Position numbers and translations under genes: made by a program. Under the pieces are notes generated by a model, which saw only the letters and a program-made list of their open reading frames with translations, was not told the DNA's origin and made no database searches. Source: Candidatus Kapaibacterium sp. (GTDB lineage: Bacteria > Bacteroidota > Ignavibacteria > Kapaibacteriales > UBA4661). From it: 64,000 nucleotides of DNA. Of this stretch, positions 37,849-45,712 are shown one piece after another (within the stretch, counting starts at the first letter, position 1; the number at the start of each line of letters is the position of its first letter). The DNA is taken from assembly GCA_025455065.1 (NCBI GenBank), contig JALONG010000006.1, positions 1-64,000 on the forward strand, in the 5' to 3' direction.

Positions 37849-38646
37849 ATGAATCAAAACACTCTCAAAACCGCGCTGCGTCTTGTGGCTGTCGCTGTGA
37901 TACTTTTCGCCGCAGCCACAGAGCGCTCCGAAGCGCAGGGCGGTCGCCCGCGCCGCTTCTCGCTTGGGCTGTATGGCAGTTACGGTATGGATATGCACAG
38001 CGCAAATTTTCTGGATTTGCCGAACAATCCTGTCTTTACGCCACGCACAGGCGGCACAAATGAACCGGGACCGTTTACGGGAACAACCTCATGGAATCCC
38101 GTTGTTGGTATTGTCATGGAGTATTTGCTGGACGAGCGTTTGAGTGTTGGCTTGCGAGCGCATTACGCCACGCAAAACGCCCGTTTGACCACCCGTGCAA
38201 ACTACCGCGTCGGGCGCGATGACGGTACGTTTGCCGACGCAACCAGCGAATATGCCATTAGCGATTCCATTCAAATCATCGGTCTTGAGCCGATGGCAAG
38301 CTACAACGTGTGGGAAGGGTTATCCGTACATTTGGGCGTGAGGCTGAATTTTGCTACGTCGGCGCGGTATAATCAATCGGAAACACTGATTGCTCCGGCA
38401 GATGGTAGTTTCTTCGGTGGCACAACGCCCATTCGTACCCGCAATGTCACAGTGGGTGATTTACCAAACGCAAACACCTTCACCATTGCGCCGATTGTTG
38501 GTTTGAGTTACGCCATTCCGATTATTGACCGCTTGACAGTACAGCCGGAAGTGTTCTTTTCCTACGGTTTGATGCCTGTTGTACGGGATTTGCAGTGGAC
38601 GGTGAACTCACTTCGCCCGGGACTTGCGGTGAAGTACAAATTTTAA
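37849..38646 (+). CDS. outer-membrane beta-barrel protein
   Basis: A 265-residue exported protein from ATG 37849. The signal peptide ends near ERSEAQGG. The mature part alternates aromatic and polar residues as in porin-like barrels (RRFSLGLYGSYGMDMHSA, RLSVGLRAHYATQNARL, FTIAPIVGLSYAIPI) and ends in a strand with C-terminal aromatic residue (RPGLAVKYKF), the usual signal for BAM insertion. About eight to ten strands are likely. No specific family is recognised; it may be a PorT/OmpA-barrel-like protein. A terminator follows. Confidence 0.75.
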   Translation: MNQNTLKTALRLVAVAVILFAAATERSEAQGGRPRRFSLGLYGSYGMDMHSANFLDLPNNPVFTPRTGGTNEPGPFTGTTSWNPVVGIVMEYLLDERLSVGLRAHYATQNARLTTRANYRVGRDDGTFADATSEYAISDSIQIIGLEPMASYNVWEGLSVHLGVRLNFATSARYNQSETLIAPADGSFFGGTTPIRTRNVTVGDLPNANTFTIAPIVGLSYAIPIIDRLTVQPEVFFSYGLMPVVRDLQWTVNSLRPGLAVKYKF

Positions 38647-38670
38647 CGCAGGAATTGACACGATTGCTTC

Positions 38671-38705
38671 GCAGCTCGCTTCCTAAGCGGGCTGCGGCTG
38701 TTTTT
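38671..38705 (+). terminator. intrinsic terminator after the beta-barrel gene
   Basis: Stem GCAGCTCGCTT with AAGCGGGCTGC (one G-T pair) and loop CCT, followed by GGCTGTTTTT. Its stem resembles the hairpin at 4492-4516. Confidence 0.7.
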
Positions 38706-38759
38706 GGGGGTGCAGATTGATGAAACACTGTTTTGTTTTTATTCTCCAACGGAGGAACG

Positions 38760-38855
38760 ATGAATATTCGTAAACTCTTTGGTGAAATTCCATTTTTTAC
38801 CGATTTTGCATACACCACGACTTTTTTCTCCCACTTGATTCACCACCCGCCATGA
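38760..38855 (+). CDS. 31-codon leader ORF overlapping the RND pump start
   Basis: A short frame with a near-ideal ribosome binding site (GGAGGA, three bases from the ATG). It encodes 31 residues starting MNIRKLFGEIPFFTDF and ending SHLIHHPP. Its TGA overlaps the ATG of the RND gene in an ATGA arrangement (38852-38855), the classic layout for translational coupling. The RND gene has no ribosome binding site of its own apart from sequence inside this frame. It could be a regulatory leader peptide or simply a loading device. No family is recognised. Confidence 0.55.
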   Translation: MNIRKLFGEIPFFTDFAYTTTFFSHLIHHPP

Positions 38856-41800
38856 ATCTCCCTTTACTCAGCCTCAAACGCCCTGTTTTTGCGATTGTTA
38901 TGTCGCTTGTTATCATGCTTTTTGGCGTTATGGGCTATTCGCTGCTTGGGGTACGCGAATTTCCTGCTATTGACCCGCCCGTTATCTCTGTCCGCACCGT
39001 CTATTCCGGCGCAAACCCTGAAATTGTCGAATCACAAATCACCGAACCGCTTGAAAAGGCGATTAACGGTGTACAGGGTGTGAGAACGATTTCCTCGAAC
39101 AGCGCTCTGGGCGTGAGTATTATCACCGTCGAATTCACCGTCGAGGCAGATTTGGAGCAGGCTGCAAACGATGTGCGCGATAAAGTTGCGCAAGCGCAGC
39201 GCCAACTGCCACAAGACATTGACGCACCACCGGTGGTAACAAAGGCAGACGCAAGCGGCGACCCGATTTTTTTTATGCCCGTGCAGAGCCGTTCCATGAA
39301 CATCATGCAGCTTTCGGCATATGCGGAAAACGTTCTGCAAGAGCGCTTGCAGACGATTCCGGGTGTAAGTCAGGCGCTCATTTTTGGGATTAAGCGCTAT
39401 GCCATGCGGCTCTGGATTGACCCCGCACGGTTAGCCGCGTATAATCTCACTATTCAGGATGTGCAAGAAGCGCTGAACCGCGAAAATGTTGAACTGCCAA
39501 GCGGGAAAATCTACGGCAATCAAACTGAACTGACCGTGAAAACCTTTGGGCGATTGGACAAAGAAGAAGATTTCAATAACCTGATTTTACGCCAAACAGA
39601 CAACCGTATTATTCGTTTCCGCGACATCGGGCGTGCGGAACTTGGTCCCGAAAACGAGGAAACATCGCTTCGGCGCAATAATTCGCCCGGAGTTTCTATT
39701 GCCATTATTCCGCAACCCGGGGCGAATGTGGTTAGTATTGCGGATGAATTATACAAACGCTTCGAGATTATTAAGCGCGAACTGCCGCCGGATATGATTA
39801 TTGCTGTCGGGATTGACCGCAGTCGTGCGGTGCGGGCATCAATTCTGGAAGTGCAGGAAACGCTGGCAATCGCATTTTTGCTGGTGGTCATCGTTATTTT
39901 CCTCTTTTTCCGTGATTGGAAAATTGCCTTGCGCCCGCTTATTGACATTCCCGTTTCGCTTATCGGCGCGTTTTTTATCATGTACATTTTCGGTTTTTCG
40001 ATTAACGTTCTGACGCTCTTGGCAATCGTCTTAGCGACGGGCTTGGTGGTGGATGACGGAATTGTGGTAACGGAAAATATCTACAAAAAAATCGAGCAGG
40101 GAATGTCGCCTCTGGCGGCTGCCAAAGCGGGTTCAACGGAGATTGTGTTCGCCGTTATTTCCACATCAATCACGCTTGCGGCGGTGTTTCTACCCGTGAT
40201 ATTTCTGCAAGGCTTTGTGGGAGCGCTGTTCAGGGAATTTGGTGTTGTTATTGCCGCATCGGTCTTGATTTCCGCCTTTGTCTCGCTCACGCTCACGCCT
40301 GTTTTGAGCGCAAAACTTTCCGGCGATGCGCATAATCGCTCGAAGTTCTACACAATGACAGAGCCGTTTTATCAGTGGTTGGACAGGGCGTATCGCAGAA
40401 CGTTGGAGAAATTTTTGCGTCATCGTGCGTGGGGCATTGCGATTTTGTTGGCAAGTTTTGGCGCGATTTATCTGCTCGGTACAACACTCAAAAACGAACT
40501 CGCACCGCTTGAGGACAAAGGTTTTCTGCGGATGCCGATGACTGCACCCGAAGGAACAAGTTTTGATGCGATGGAAGGAATCATTGGCACGGCAGCGCAA
40601 TTTATCATGGATTCCGTGCCGGAACACCGCATGGTTTTTGGCATTACCGCAGGTGGTGGTGGTTCGACGGGTGCGGTAAATTCAGGCTTTGTGAGTATTC
40701 TGCTTGCCGATGCCGGTGAACGCAAGCGTACACAAATGCAGATTGCGGAATATCTCGGCAAAAAAATGCGCGGATTTAATGCCGCCAGAGCAATTCCCGT
40801 GCAGGAACAGACGATTTCCACAGGCTTCGGCTCAGGATTTGGTCTGCCCGTGCAGTTTGTGATTCAAAATTTGGATTTTGAAAAACTGAAAAGCAAACTC
40901 CCGCAATTCCTCGAAGAAGCGCAGAAAGACCCGACGTTTCAGACAGTGGACATCAATTTGAAATTTAACAAACCCGAACTTTCGGTTTCGATTGACCGCC
41001 TGAAAGCGACGGAATTAGGCGTTTCGGTACGGGATATTTCCAACACGCTGCAACTGGCGCTTTCTAACCGCCGTTTTGGATATTTCCTCATGAACGGCAA
41101 GCAATATCAGGTCATCGGGCAGGTAGAGCGCGACGACCGCGACCGCCCGGGTGCGCTTCAGGGCTTTTATGTGCGGAATAATCGCGGTCAGCTTATTCCG
41201 CTCGATAATTTAGTGCAGTTTAACGAGGTTTCAAGCCCTCCGCAGGTTTTTCACTACAACCGCTATAAATCCGCAACCATTTCTGCCGGACTTGCTCCGG
41301 GAAAAACTATCGGCGACGGCGTAAAAGCTATGGAAGCAATAGCCGCGCGGGTTTTGGATGACAGCTTTAGTACGTCGCTTTCAGGCGCGTCACGGGATTT
41401 TGCGGAAAGTGCGTCGAACACAAGTTTTGCATTTTTGTTGGCGTTATTGCTTATTTATCTCATTTTAGCGGCGCAATTTGAAAGTTTCCGCGACCCGTTT
41501 GTGATTATGCTCACCGTACCGCTTGCAGTCTTGGGTGCGCTTTTGTCGTTGTGGGCTTTTAACCAAACGCTGAATATCTTTTCGGAAATTGGTATTATCA
41601 TGCTCATCGGTTTAGTAACGAAAAACGGCATTTTGATTGTGGAATTTAGCAATCACCTTCGCGCCGAAGGGAAAAATCTTTTTGAGGCGGTGCTGGACGG
41701 CTCTGCTGCACGCTTGCGTCCGATTTTGATGACAAGCCTGGTAACAGCTATCGGCGCACTGCCGATTGCGCTGGCGCTGGGTGCAGCCTCACAAAGCCGC

Positions 41801-42001
41801 GTCCCGCTTGGGATTGTGGTTGTGGGCGGAGTGCTGTTTTCGCTGGTGCTGACGTTGTATGTGATTCCGGCGATGTACACCTATCTCGCAAGCAAGAAGC
41901 AATCAAGCCTTGAGGAAGAAACTCCTTTGCCGCAGGAAACTTCTTTGTCGCAAGTGCGGGAAGAGCAAGATGTGAAGCCTGCTCTGGAAACTGTCAGTTA
42001 A
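38852..42001 (+). CDS. RND multidrug efflux permease (HAE1/AcrB type)
   Basis: A 1049-residue inner-membrane trimeric pump exporting hydrophobic or amphiphilic compounds by proton antiport. N-terminal LSLKRPVFAIVMSLVIMLFG and REFPAIDPPVISVRTVYSGA are family-typical. The proton-relay aspartate pair is in ATGLVVDDGIVVTENIYKK near residue 397. Two six-helix blocks flank two large periplasmic loops. No membrane-fusion protein or TolC partner is next to it, so partners would be elsewhere. It begins inside the stop of a short leader ORF and ends with its own terminator, so it is separate from the TonB-sigma unit downstream. Confidence 0.95.
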   Translation: MNLPLLSLKRPVFAIVMSLVIMLFGVMGYSLLGVREFPAIDPPVISVRTVYSGANPEIVESQITEPLEKAINGVQGVRTISSNSALGVSIITVEFTVEADLEQAANDVRDKVAQAQRQLPQDIDAPPVVTKADASGDPIFFMPVQSRSMNIMQLSAYAENVLQERLQTIPGVSQALIFGIKRYAMRLWIDPARLAAYNLTIQDVQEALNRENVELPSGKIYGNQTELTVKTFGRLDKEEDFNNLILRQTDNRIIRFRDIGRAELGPENEETSLRRNNSPGVSIAIIPQPGANVVSIADELYKRFEIIKRELPPDMIIAVGIDRSRAVRASILEVQETLAIAFLLVVIVIFLFFRDWKIALRPLIDIPVSLIGAFFIMYIFGFSINVLTLLAIVLATGLVVDDGIVVTENIYKKIEQGMSPLAAAKAGSTEIVFAVISTSITLAAVFLPVIFLQGFVGALFREFGVVIAASVLISAFVSLTLTPVLSAKLSGDAHNRSKFYTMTEPFYQWLDRAYRRTLEKFLRHRAWGIAILLASFGAIYLLGTTLKNELAPLEDKGFLRMPMTAPEGTSFDAMEGIIGTAAQFIMDSVPEHRMVFGITAGGGGSTGAVNSGFVSILLADAGERKRTQMQIAEYLGKKMRGFNAARAIPVQEQTISTGFGSGFGLPVQFVIQNLDFEKLKSKLPQFLEEAQKDPTFQTVDINLKFNKPELSVSIDRLKATELGVSVRDISNTLQLALSNRRFGYFLMNGKQYQVIGQVERDDRDRPGALQGFYVRNNRGQLIPLDNLVQFNEVSSPPQVFHYNRYKSATISAGLAPGKTIGDGVKAMEAIAARVLDDSFSTSLSGASRDFAESASNTSFAFLLALLLIYLILAAQFESFRDPFVIMLTVPLAVLGALLSLWAFNQTLNIFSEIGIIMLIGLVTKNGILIVEFSNHLRAEGKNLFEAVLDGSAARLRPILMTSLVTAIGALPIALALGAASQSRVPLGIVVVGGVLFSLVLTLYVIPAMYTYLASKKQSSLEEETPLPQETSLSQVREEQDVKPALETVS

Positions 42002-42032
42002 AAAAATTCCGCACTTTGGAGAAAATTTCAAA

Positions 42033-42083
42033 AAAAGCCGTAGAAGCCGCATAAAAACCGCCTTCTACGGCTTTTGAATTTTT
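42033..42083 (+). terminator. intrinsic terminator of the RND gene
   Basis: A perfect 14-base stem (AAAAGCCGTAGAAG with CTTCTACGGCTTTT) with a 15-base loop, then GAATTTTTT. It separates the pump gene from the TonB-sigma operon. Confidence 0.88.
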
Positions 42084-42165
42084 TGCATCCATTCTTGTCA
42101 ACCATTCCCGGCAATCTGTCGTCTTGAGCGATAACAACAGTTTTTCACGTTTTTTGGAGACGGCA

Positions 42166-42897
42166 ATGACAACAACATCCTTGCGCTACGGCGCTTACGA
42201 ACTGAAAATGACGATTCCCGCTTCAACGCTGCGCGGATTTTTCGGCTCACTCACACTCTTGGTGGCGGTGTTTATCGGGTATAGCGCGGTTGTTTTGGCA
42301 AATCGAATGACATTGACGAAAATGCCGACAATCGCAAGCACAAAACTAATGCACCTTCCGCCGCCTGTTTCTGCACAGCCCGCCACTCCTCCTCCGCCCA
42401 CAACATTGCTTGCAAGCGGACTTGCCGCACGTGCCGGAACGCCTGTTCCTGTGCCGGATGCGCTTGTTTCTTCGGATGAGGCTGTATTTGCCAATGTGGA
42501 TGAAATCTCACGAGCAAGCGCGGAAGGCGGTAATGGTGTTGAAGAGGGAACGATGTCGCTCATCACAGATTCTACTGAAGTGCGAGAGGAAGAGCCGGAA
42601 ATGTATGATATATTTGCCGTCGAAAAAGAGCCGTATATTGAGATTCGGGATCTGCAACGTAGAGTAGTCTATCCTGAAATGGCGAAACGAGCAGGAATAC
42701 AGGGCATTGTTATTGTTCGTGTCTTGGTCAGCAAAGATGGAAAGCCCAAAAAATATGTTATTGAGCGGAGCGATTCGGAATTGTTGAACAATTCTGCTTC
42801 GGATGCTGTGATGAATAGCCGCTTTACACCTGCAATACAGCAAAATCGCCCTGTTGAATGTTGGGTGAGTATTCCTATTGCTTATCGCTTACGCTAA
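42166..42897 (+). CDS. TonB family energy transducer (TonB-A)
   Basis: A 243-residue TonB protein that links proton-motive force (through ExbB/ExbD) to outer-membrane receptors. GGAG seven bases before ATG 42166 supports this start rather than the TTG at 42124. A membrane helix spans residues 22-45, followed by a Pro-rich stretch (LPPPVSAQPATPPPP), a linker ending in acidic EVREEEPEMYD and a C-terminal TonB domain (residues 160-243: VVYPEMAKRAGIQGIVIVRV ... FTPAIQQNRPVECWVSIPI). It is strongly similar to the second TonB at 43565-44653 from the Pro-rich region to the end, so the two arose by duplication. It is the first gene of the unit. Confidence 0.9.
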   Translation: MTTTSLRYGAYELKMTIPASTLRGFFGSLTLLVAVFIGYSAVVLANRMTLTKMPTIASTKLMHLPPPVSAQPATPPPPTTLLASGLAARAGTPVPVPDALVSSDEAVFANVDEISRASAEGGNGVEEGTMSLITDSTEVREEEPEMYDIFAVEKEPYIEIRDLQRRVVYPEMAKRAGIQGIVIVRVLVSKDGKPKKYVIERSDSELLNNSASDAVMNSRFTPAIQQNRPVECWVSIPIAYRLR

Positions 42898-42923
42898 ATT
42901 TGTTCATTCAAACCCTAGATTTC

Positions 42924-43556
42924 ATGCGCTCTTCCGAATCACATATCACTGAACGTATTCAGCAGTATTGTCAAAGCACAAGCGATGTTGAGAAGCGTTC
43001 TGCATTTCGGCACTTTTACGACACCGCAAAAAACCTTGTGTTTGCTGTTGCATCCCGCATAGCGCCAAACTATGCGGCTGCGGAGGATTTGTCGCAAGAA
43101 ATATGGTTGAAAATCTTGCGAAGTGTCTGCTCATACCGAGCCGAAGCCTCATTCGGTGCGTGGTTGAGGAGTGTTGCGCTCAGAACGTGGCTGGATATGC
43201 GCAAAAGACCGTCGGAGAAAACGCAGCGCGAACTTTGCCGTGTGAGTTTGTCGGAAAGCCTCCTCGAAAGCGGTGAAGAAGGCATTATTGTTTTCGATGG
43301 CAGTTTCCAAGCAAAACCTGATGTTCTGGCTGAAGCAGAAAGCGTACAAGCCTTGATAGAAAGCGCTTTGCAACGACTTACCATAGCAGAGGCAAATGTT
43401 TTTCGTGCAAGGCATAATGGCGAGTTATCATTTCGAGAAATTGCCGAAGAACTTGGCGTAAGCGACGGTACGGTGAAAACACTCCATTTTCGTGCAATGA
43501 AAAAACTCCAAGTTCTGCTCAAGCCTATTTTTGAGACTTCCTCCACACTTTCATAA
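42924..43556 (+). CDS. ECF (group 4) RNA polymerase sigma factor
   Basis: A 210-residue sigma factor. Region 2 is AAEDLSQEIWLKILRSV with GAWLRSVALRTWLDMRKR (-10 recognition), and region 4 is the helix-turn-helix LSFREIAEELGVSDGTVKTL (-35 recognition). The linker is somewhat long. The ATG at 42924 is favoured; an open frame extends back into the TonB-A gene. It lies 26 bases after TonB-A and 8 bases before the second TonB, so all three are likely co-transcribed. The second TonB's cytoplasmic N-terminus is its probable anti-sigma partner. No iron-responsive FecR-type gene is present. Confidence 0.92.
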   Translation: MRSSESHITERIQQYCQSTSDVEKRSAFRHFYDTAKNLVFAVASRIAPNYAAAEDLSQEIWLKILRSVCSYRAEASFGAWLRSVALRTWLDMRKRPSEKTQRELCRVSLSESLLESGEEGIIVFDGSFQAKPDVLAEAESVQALIESALQRLTIAEANVFRARHNGELSFREIAEELGVSDGTVKTLHFRAMKKLQVLLKPIFETSSTLS

Positions 43557-43564
43557 TTTCAGCA

Positions 43565-44653
43565 ATGCAAGCAACGACCTCACCCAATGACCGTGAACGG
43601 CTGGAACACTTGATGATAAGCGCTGTTTACGACGACATCACGGACGCAGAGCGTAAAGAACTTAATATGCTGCTCCGTCAAAATCCTCGTGCATTGGATG
43701 AACTTCTCGCACTTCAGGATTTGCGCCGTTTGATGACAAAACCTCTGTATCGCGCAGAGGCAAATCGCACCAAAGAACAACAATCGGAAGCCCGCGAAGC
43801 CTTTTTTGATGCGCAGTGGAAGGTGCTTGATGAAGAATTGGAGGCGGCGTTTCGTCAAAATAAAGCGCCTATTTTGCCAGAGTCTGTGCTCATAAAAAAC
43901 GGTGCAATGCCTCGTAACTATGCACCGAACAAGCCGCTCATTCGACCGTCGGAACTCATTCGCTATATTCCTCGTGCCACAGAACGAGGTTTTGTGGGCG
44001 CTGCACTACTTTTAACCTTGCTCATTGGGGGATACTCCTTGTTTCTTATTGCCACTGCAAGCGGCTTACCGAAGCGTCCTGCTATTAACAAAATGAAACT
44101 GACGAATCTTCCGCCGCCGCCAACAGCCCAGGATGACACGCAAGCACCGCCCCCGCCACCAAGCGCCTCCGGTCCTGCCGCAAGAGCCGGAACGCCTGTT
44201 CCCGTGCCGGATGCGCTTATTGCGCCTGATGTGAAAGACTTTGCGAATGTGGATGAAATCTCACGCGCCAGCACGATAGGCGGCGACGGGAATGACCAAG
44301 GGTATTTGGGTTTGGCTTCGGATGTGGATACGGAAGTCCGCGAAGATGAGCCGAGCGCCTACGATTTTATCCCCGTTGAAAAAGAGCCATACGTTGATAT
44401 TCGAGAATTGCAGAAAAAGGTTGTGTACCCCGATATTGCCAAGCGTGCGGGGATTGAGGGGAAAGTCAATATTCGTGTTCTCGTTGGGAAAAATGGCGTT
44501 CCCAAAAAGCACATTATTGAATCAAGCGATTCAGATTTGCTGAACGACGCGGCGGTGAAAGCGGTGATGAACTCTGTGTTTACGCCTGCTATTCAAAATA
44601 ACCAGCCCATTGACTGTTGGGTGAGTATTCCGATTGTGTTTCGGTTGCGGTGA
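43565..44653 (+). CDS. TonB protein with anti-sigma-like cytoplasmic domain
   Basis: A 362-residue single-pass protein. Residues 1-140 are predicted cytoplasmic and helical: RERLEHLMISAVYDDITDAE then RKELNMLLRQNPRALDELLA, a layout like the N-terminus of membrane anti-sigma factors (short helix, acidic turn, second helix with the NPxxxDELL motif). No Zn-binding HxxxCxxC is seen. One membrane helix spans residues 143-165. The periplasmic part repeats TonB-A: Pro-rich (LPPPPTAQ), the shared RAGTPVPVPDAL and FANVDEISRAS segments and a TonB C-terminal domain (about 280-362). The gene starts 8 bases after the sigma factor, the standard place for its anti-sigma factor. The anti-sigma role is inferred from position and helix pattern; the TonB domain is clear. 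Confidence 0.85.
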   Translation: MQATTSPNDRERLEHLMISAVYDDITDAERKELNMLLRQNPRALDELLALQDLRRLMTKPLYRAEANRTKEQQSEAREAFFDAQWKVLDEELEAAFRQNKAPILPESVLIKNGAMPRNYAPNKPLIRPSELIRYIPRATERGFVGAALLLTLLIGGYSLFLIATASGLPKRPAINKMKLTNLPPPPTAQDDTQAPPPPPSASGPAARAGTPVPVPDALIAPDVKDFANVDEISRASTIGGDGNDQGYLGLASDVDTEVREDEPSAYDFIPVEKEPYVDIRELQKKVVYPDIAKRAGIEGKVNIRVLVGKNGVPKKHIIESSDSDLLNDAAVKAVMNSVFTPAIQNNQPIDCWVSIPIVFRLR

Positions 44654-44695
44654 TATAGAAAGTTGCTTGAAAGCAGGGTTTGGGGCGCTTTTGCT

Positions 44696-45646
44696 TTACA
44701 AATTCCCCCGAAAATACTCCACCGTGCGCTTCATTGCCGCTGTCCAATCATTGGACGGCGTGAAGCCCGTCAGAACCTTGATTTTATCGCAGTTCACGGG
44801 TGTTGAGCCGATGTCAATCGTTTGGATTTCGTGCGGAAGCGGTTTAACGGTAAGTTCGCCCTGTCCGCAAGCATCCACCACAAGTTGAGCGATTTCGTGA
44901 ATCGGGATATTTTGTCCGTTCACATTCAAAGCCGTGAACGGCACGTAAAAACTGCCTTCGGTGGCAATGCGCCAGACGTATTCGACCACATCCTGCACAT
45001 AAACCACAGGACGTGTGCGGTGTGTACCGAAAATTTCGATTGCCCGTCCTTCCAAAACATCACGGATAAAACCGCCAATAAGTCCAATATCCTCGCCCTT
45101 TGTCGGCATATTTTCCCCAAAGCAATTCCCAAAACGCAGGCTCACAACGGCGTATTTGTAGAGTTTTGCGTAAATGCGGTAATACGATTCCGCTGAGAGT
45201 TTATGTACCCCTTGAACGTCCTCCGGCAAAAGAGGCGTGTCTTCGGTAATTTCTCCGCCCACAAAATTCCCATAGACACCCCGCGAAGACAAGTAAATAA
45301 GACGCTTGCCGGGGTGCTTCTCCAGTGCTGTGGCAATGTGCAGATGCGAAAGTTGGTTGAGTGCCACATCAAAATTCGGCTCATAAAGCGCCAACCTATG
45401 CGCTGTCCACGCCATAGTGTCAATGACAATATCGCTTTGAGATAAGTATTCGTCAAGGTTTTGAACGTTCTCGACTTTTTCTTCAATGAGCGTGATGCCC
45501 TGTAAGCCTGATAAATTCTCGCGTCTGGCGCTTGTGCGCTCAATCATGCCATCAATAACGATAGCTTTCCAACCTTCTTCGGTGAAACGTCGTGTAATTG
45601 CGCTGCCGATAAAACCTGCGCCGCCGAGGATAAGTGCTGTTTTCAT
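44696..45646 (-). CDS. NAD-dependent epimerase/dehydratase
   Basis: A 316-residue extended short-chain dehydrogenase acting on a nucleotide sugar. The Rossmann motif GGAGFIGSAI is at residues 7-16 from Met at 45646. The catalytic region contains Ser-Ser-Arg-Gly-Val-Tyr (LIYLSSRGVYG) in place of the usual YxxxK spacing start, with HKLSAESYYRIYAKLYKYAV giving SxxxYYRxxAK-like residues further on. Closest in form to UDP-glucose 4-epimerase-like enzymes; the substrate is unknown. An upstream extension to 45709 lacks family similarity. It is 66 bases downstream of the chemoreceptor gene, in the same direction. Confidence 0.82.
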   Translation of the reverse strand: MKTALILGGAGFIGSAITRRFTEEGWKAIVIDGMIERTSARRENLSGLQGITLIEEKVENVQNLDEYLSQSDIVIDTMAWTAHRLALYEPNFDVALNQLSHLHIATALEKHPGKRLIYLSSRGVYGNFVGGEITEDTPLLPEDVQGVHKLSAESYYRIYAKLYKYAVVSLRFGNCFGENMPTKGEDIGLIGGFIRDVLEGRAIEIFGTHRTRPVVYVQDVVEYVWRIATEGSFYVPFTALNVNGQNIPIHEIAQLVVDACGQGELTVKPLPHEIQTIDIGSTPVNCDKIKVLTGFTPSNDWTAAMKRTVEYFRGNL

Positions 45647-45712
45647 GGTGAAAAAATTGTGCAAAATGAGTAAATATGCTGCTTGGAAAAGCGGCACAAA
45701 TTTATGCACAAT

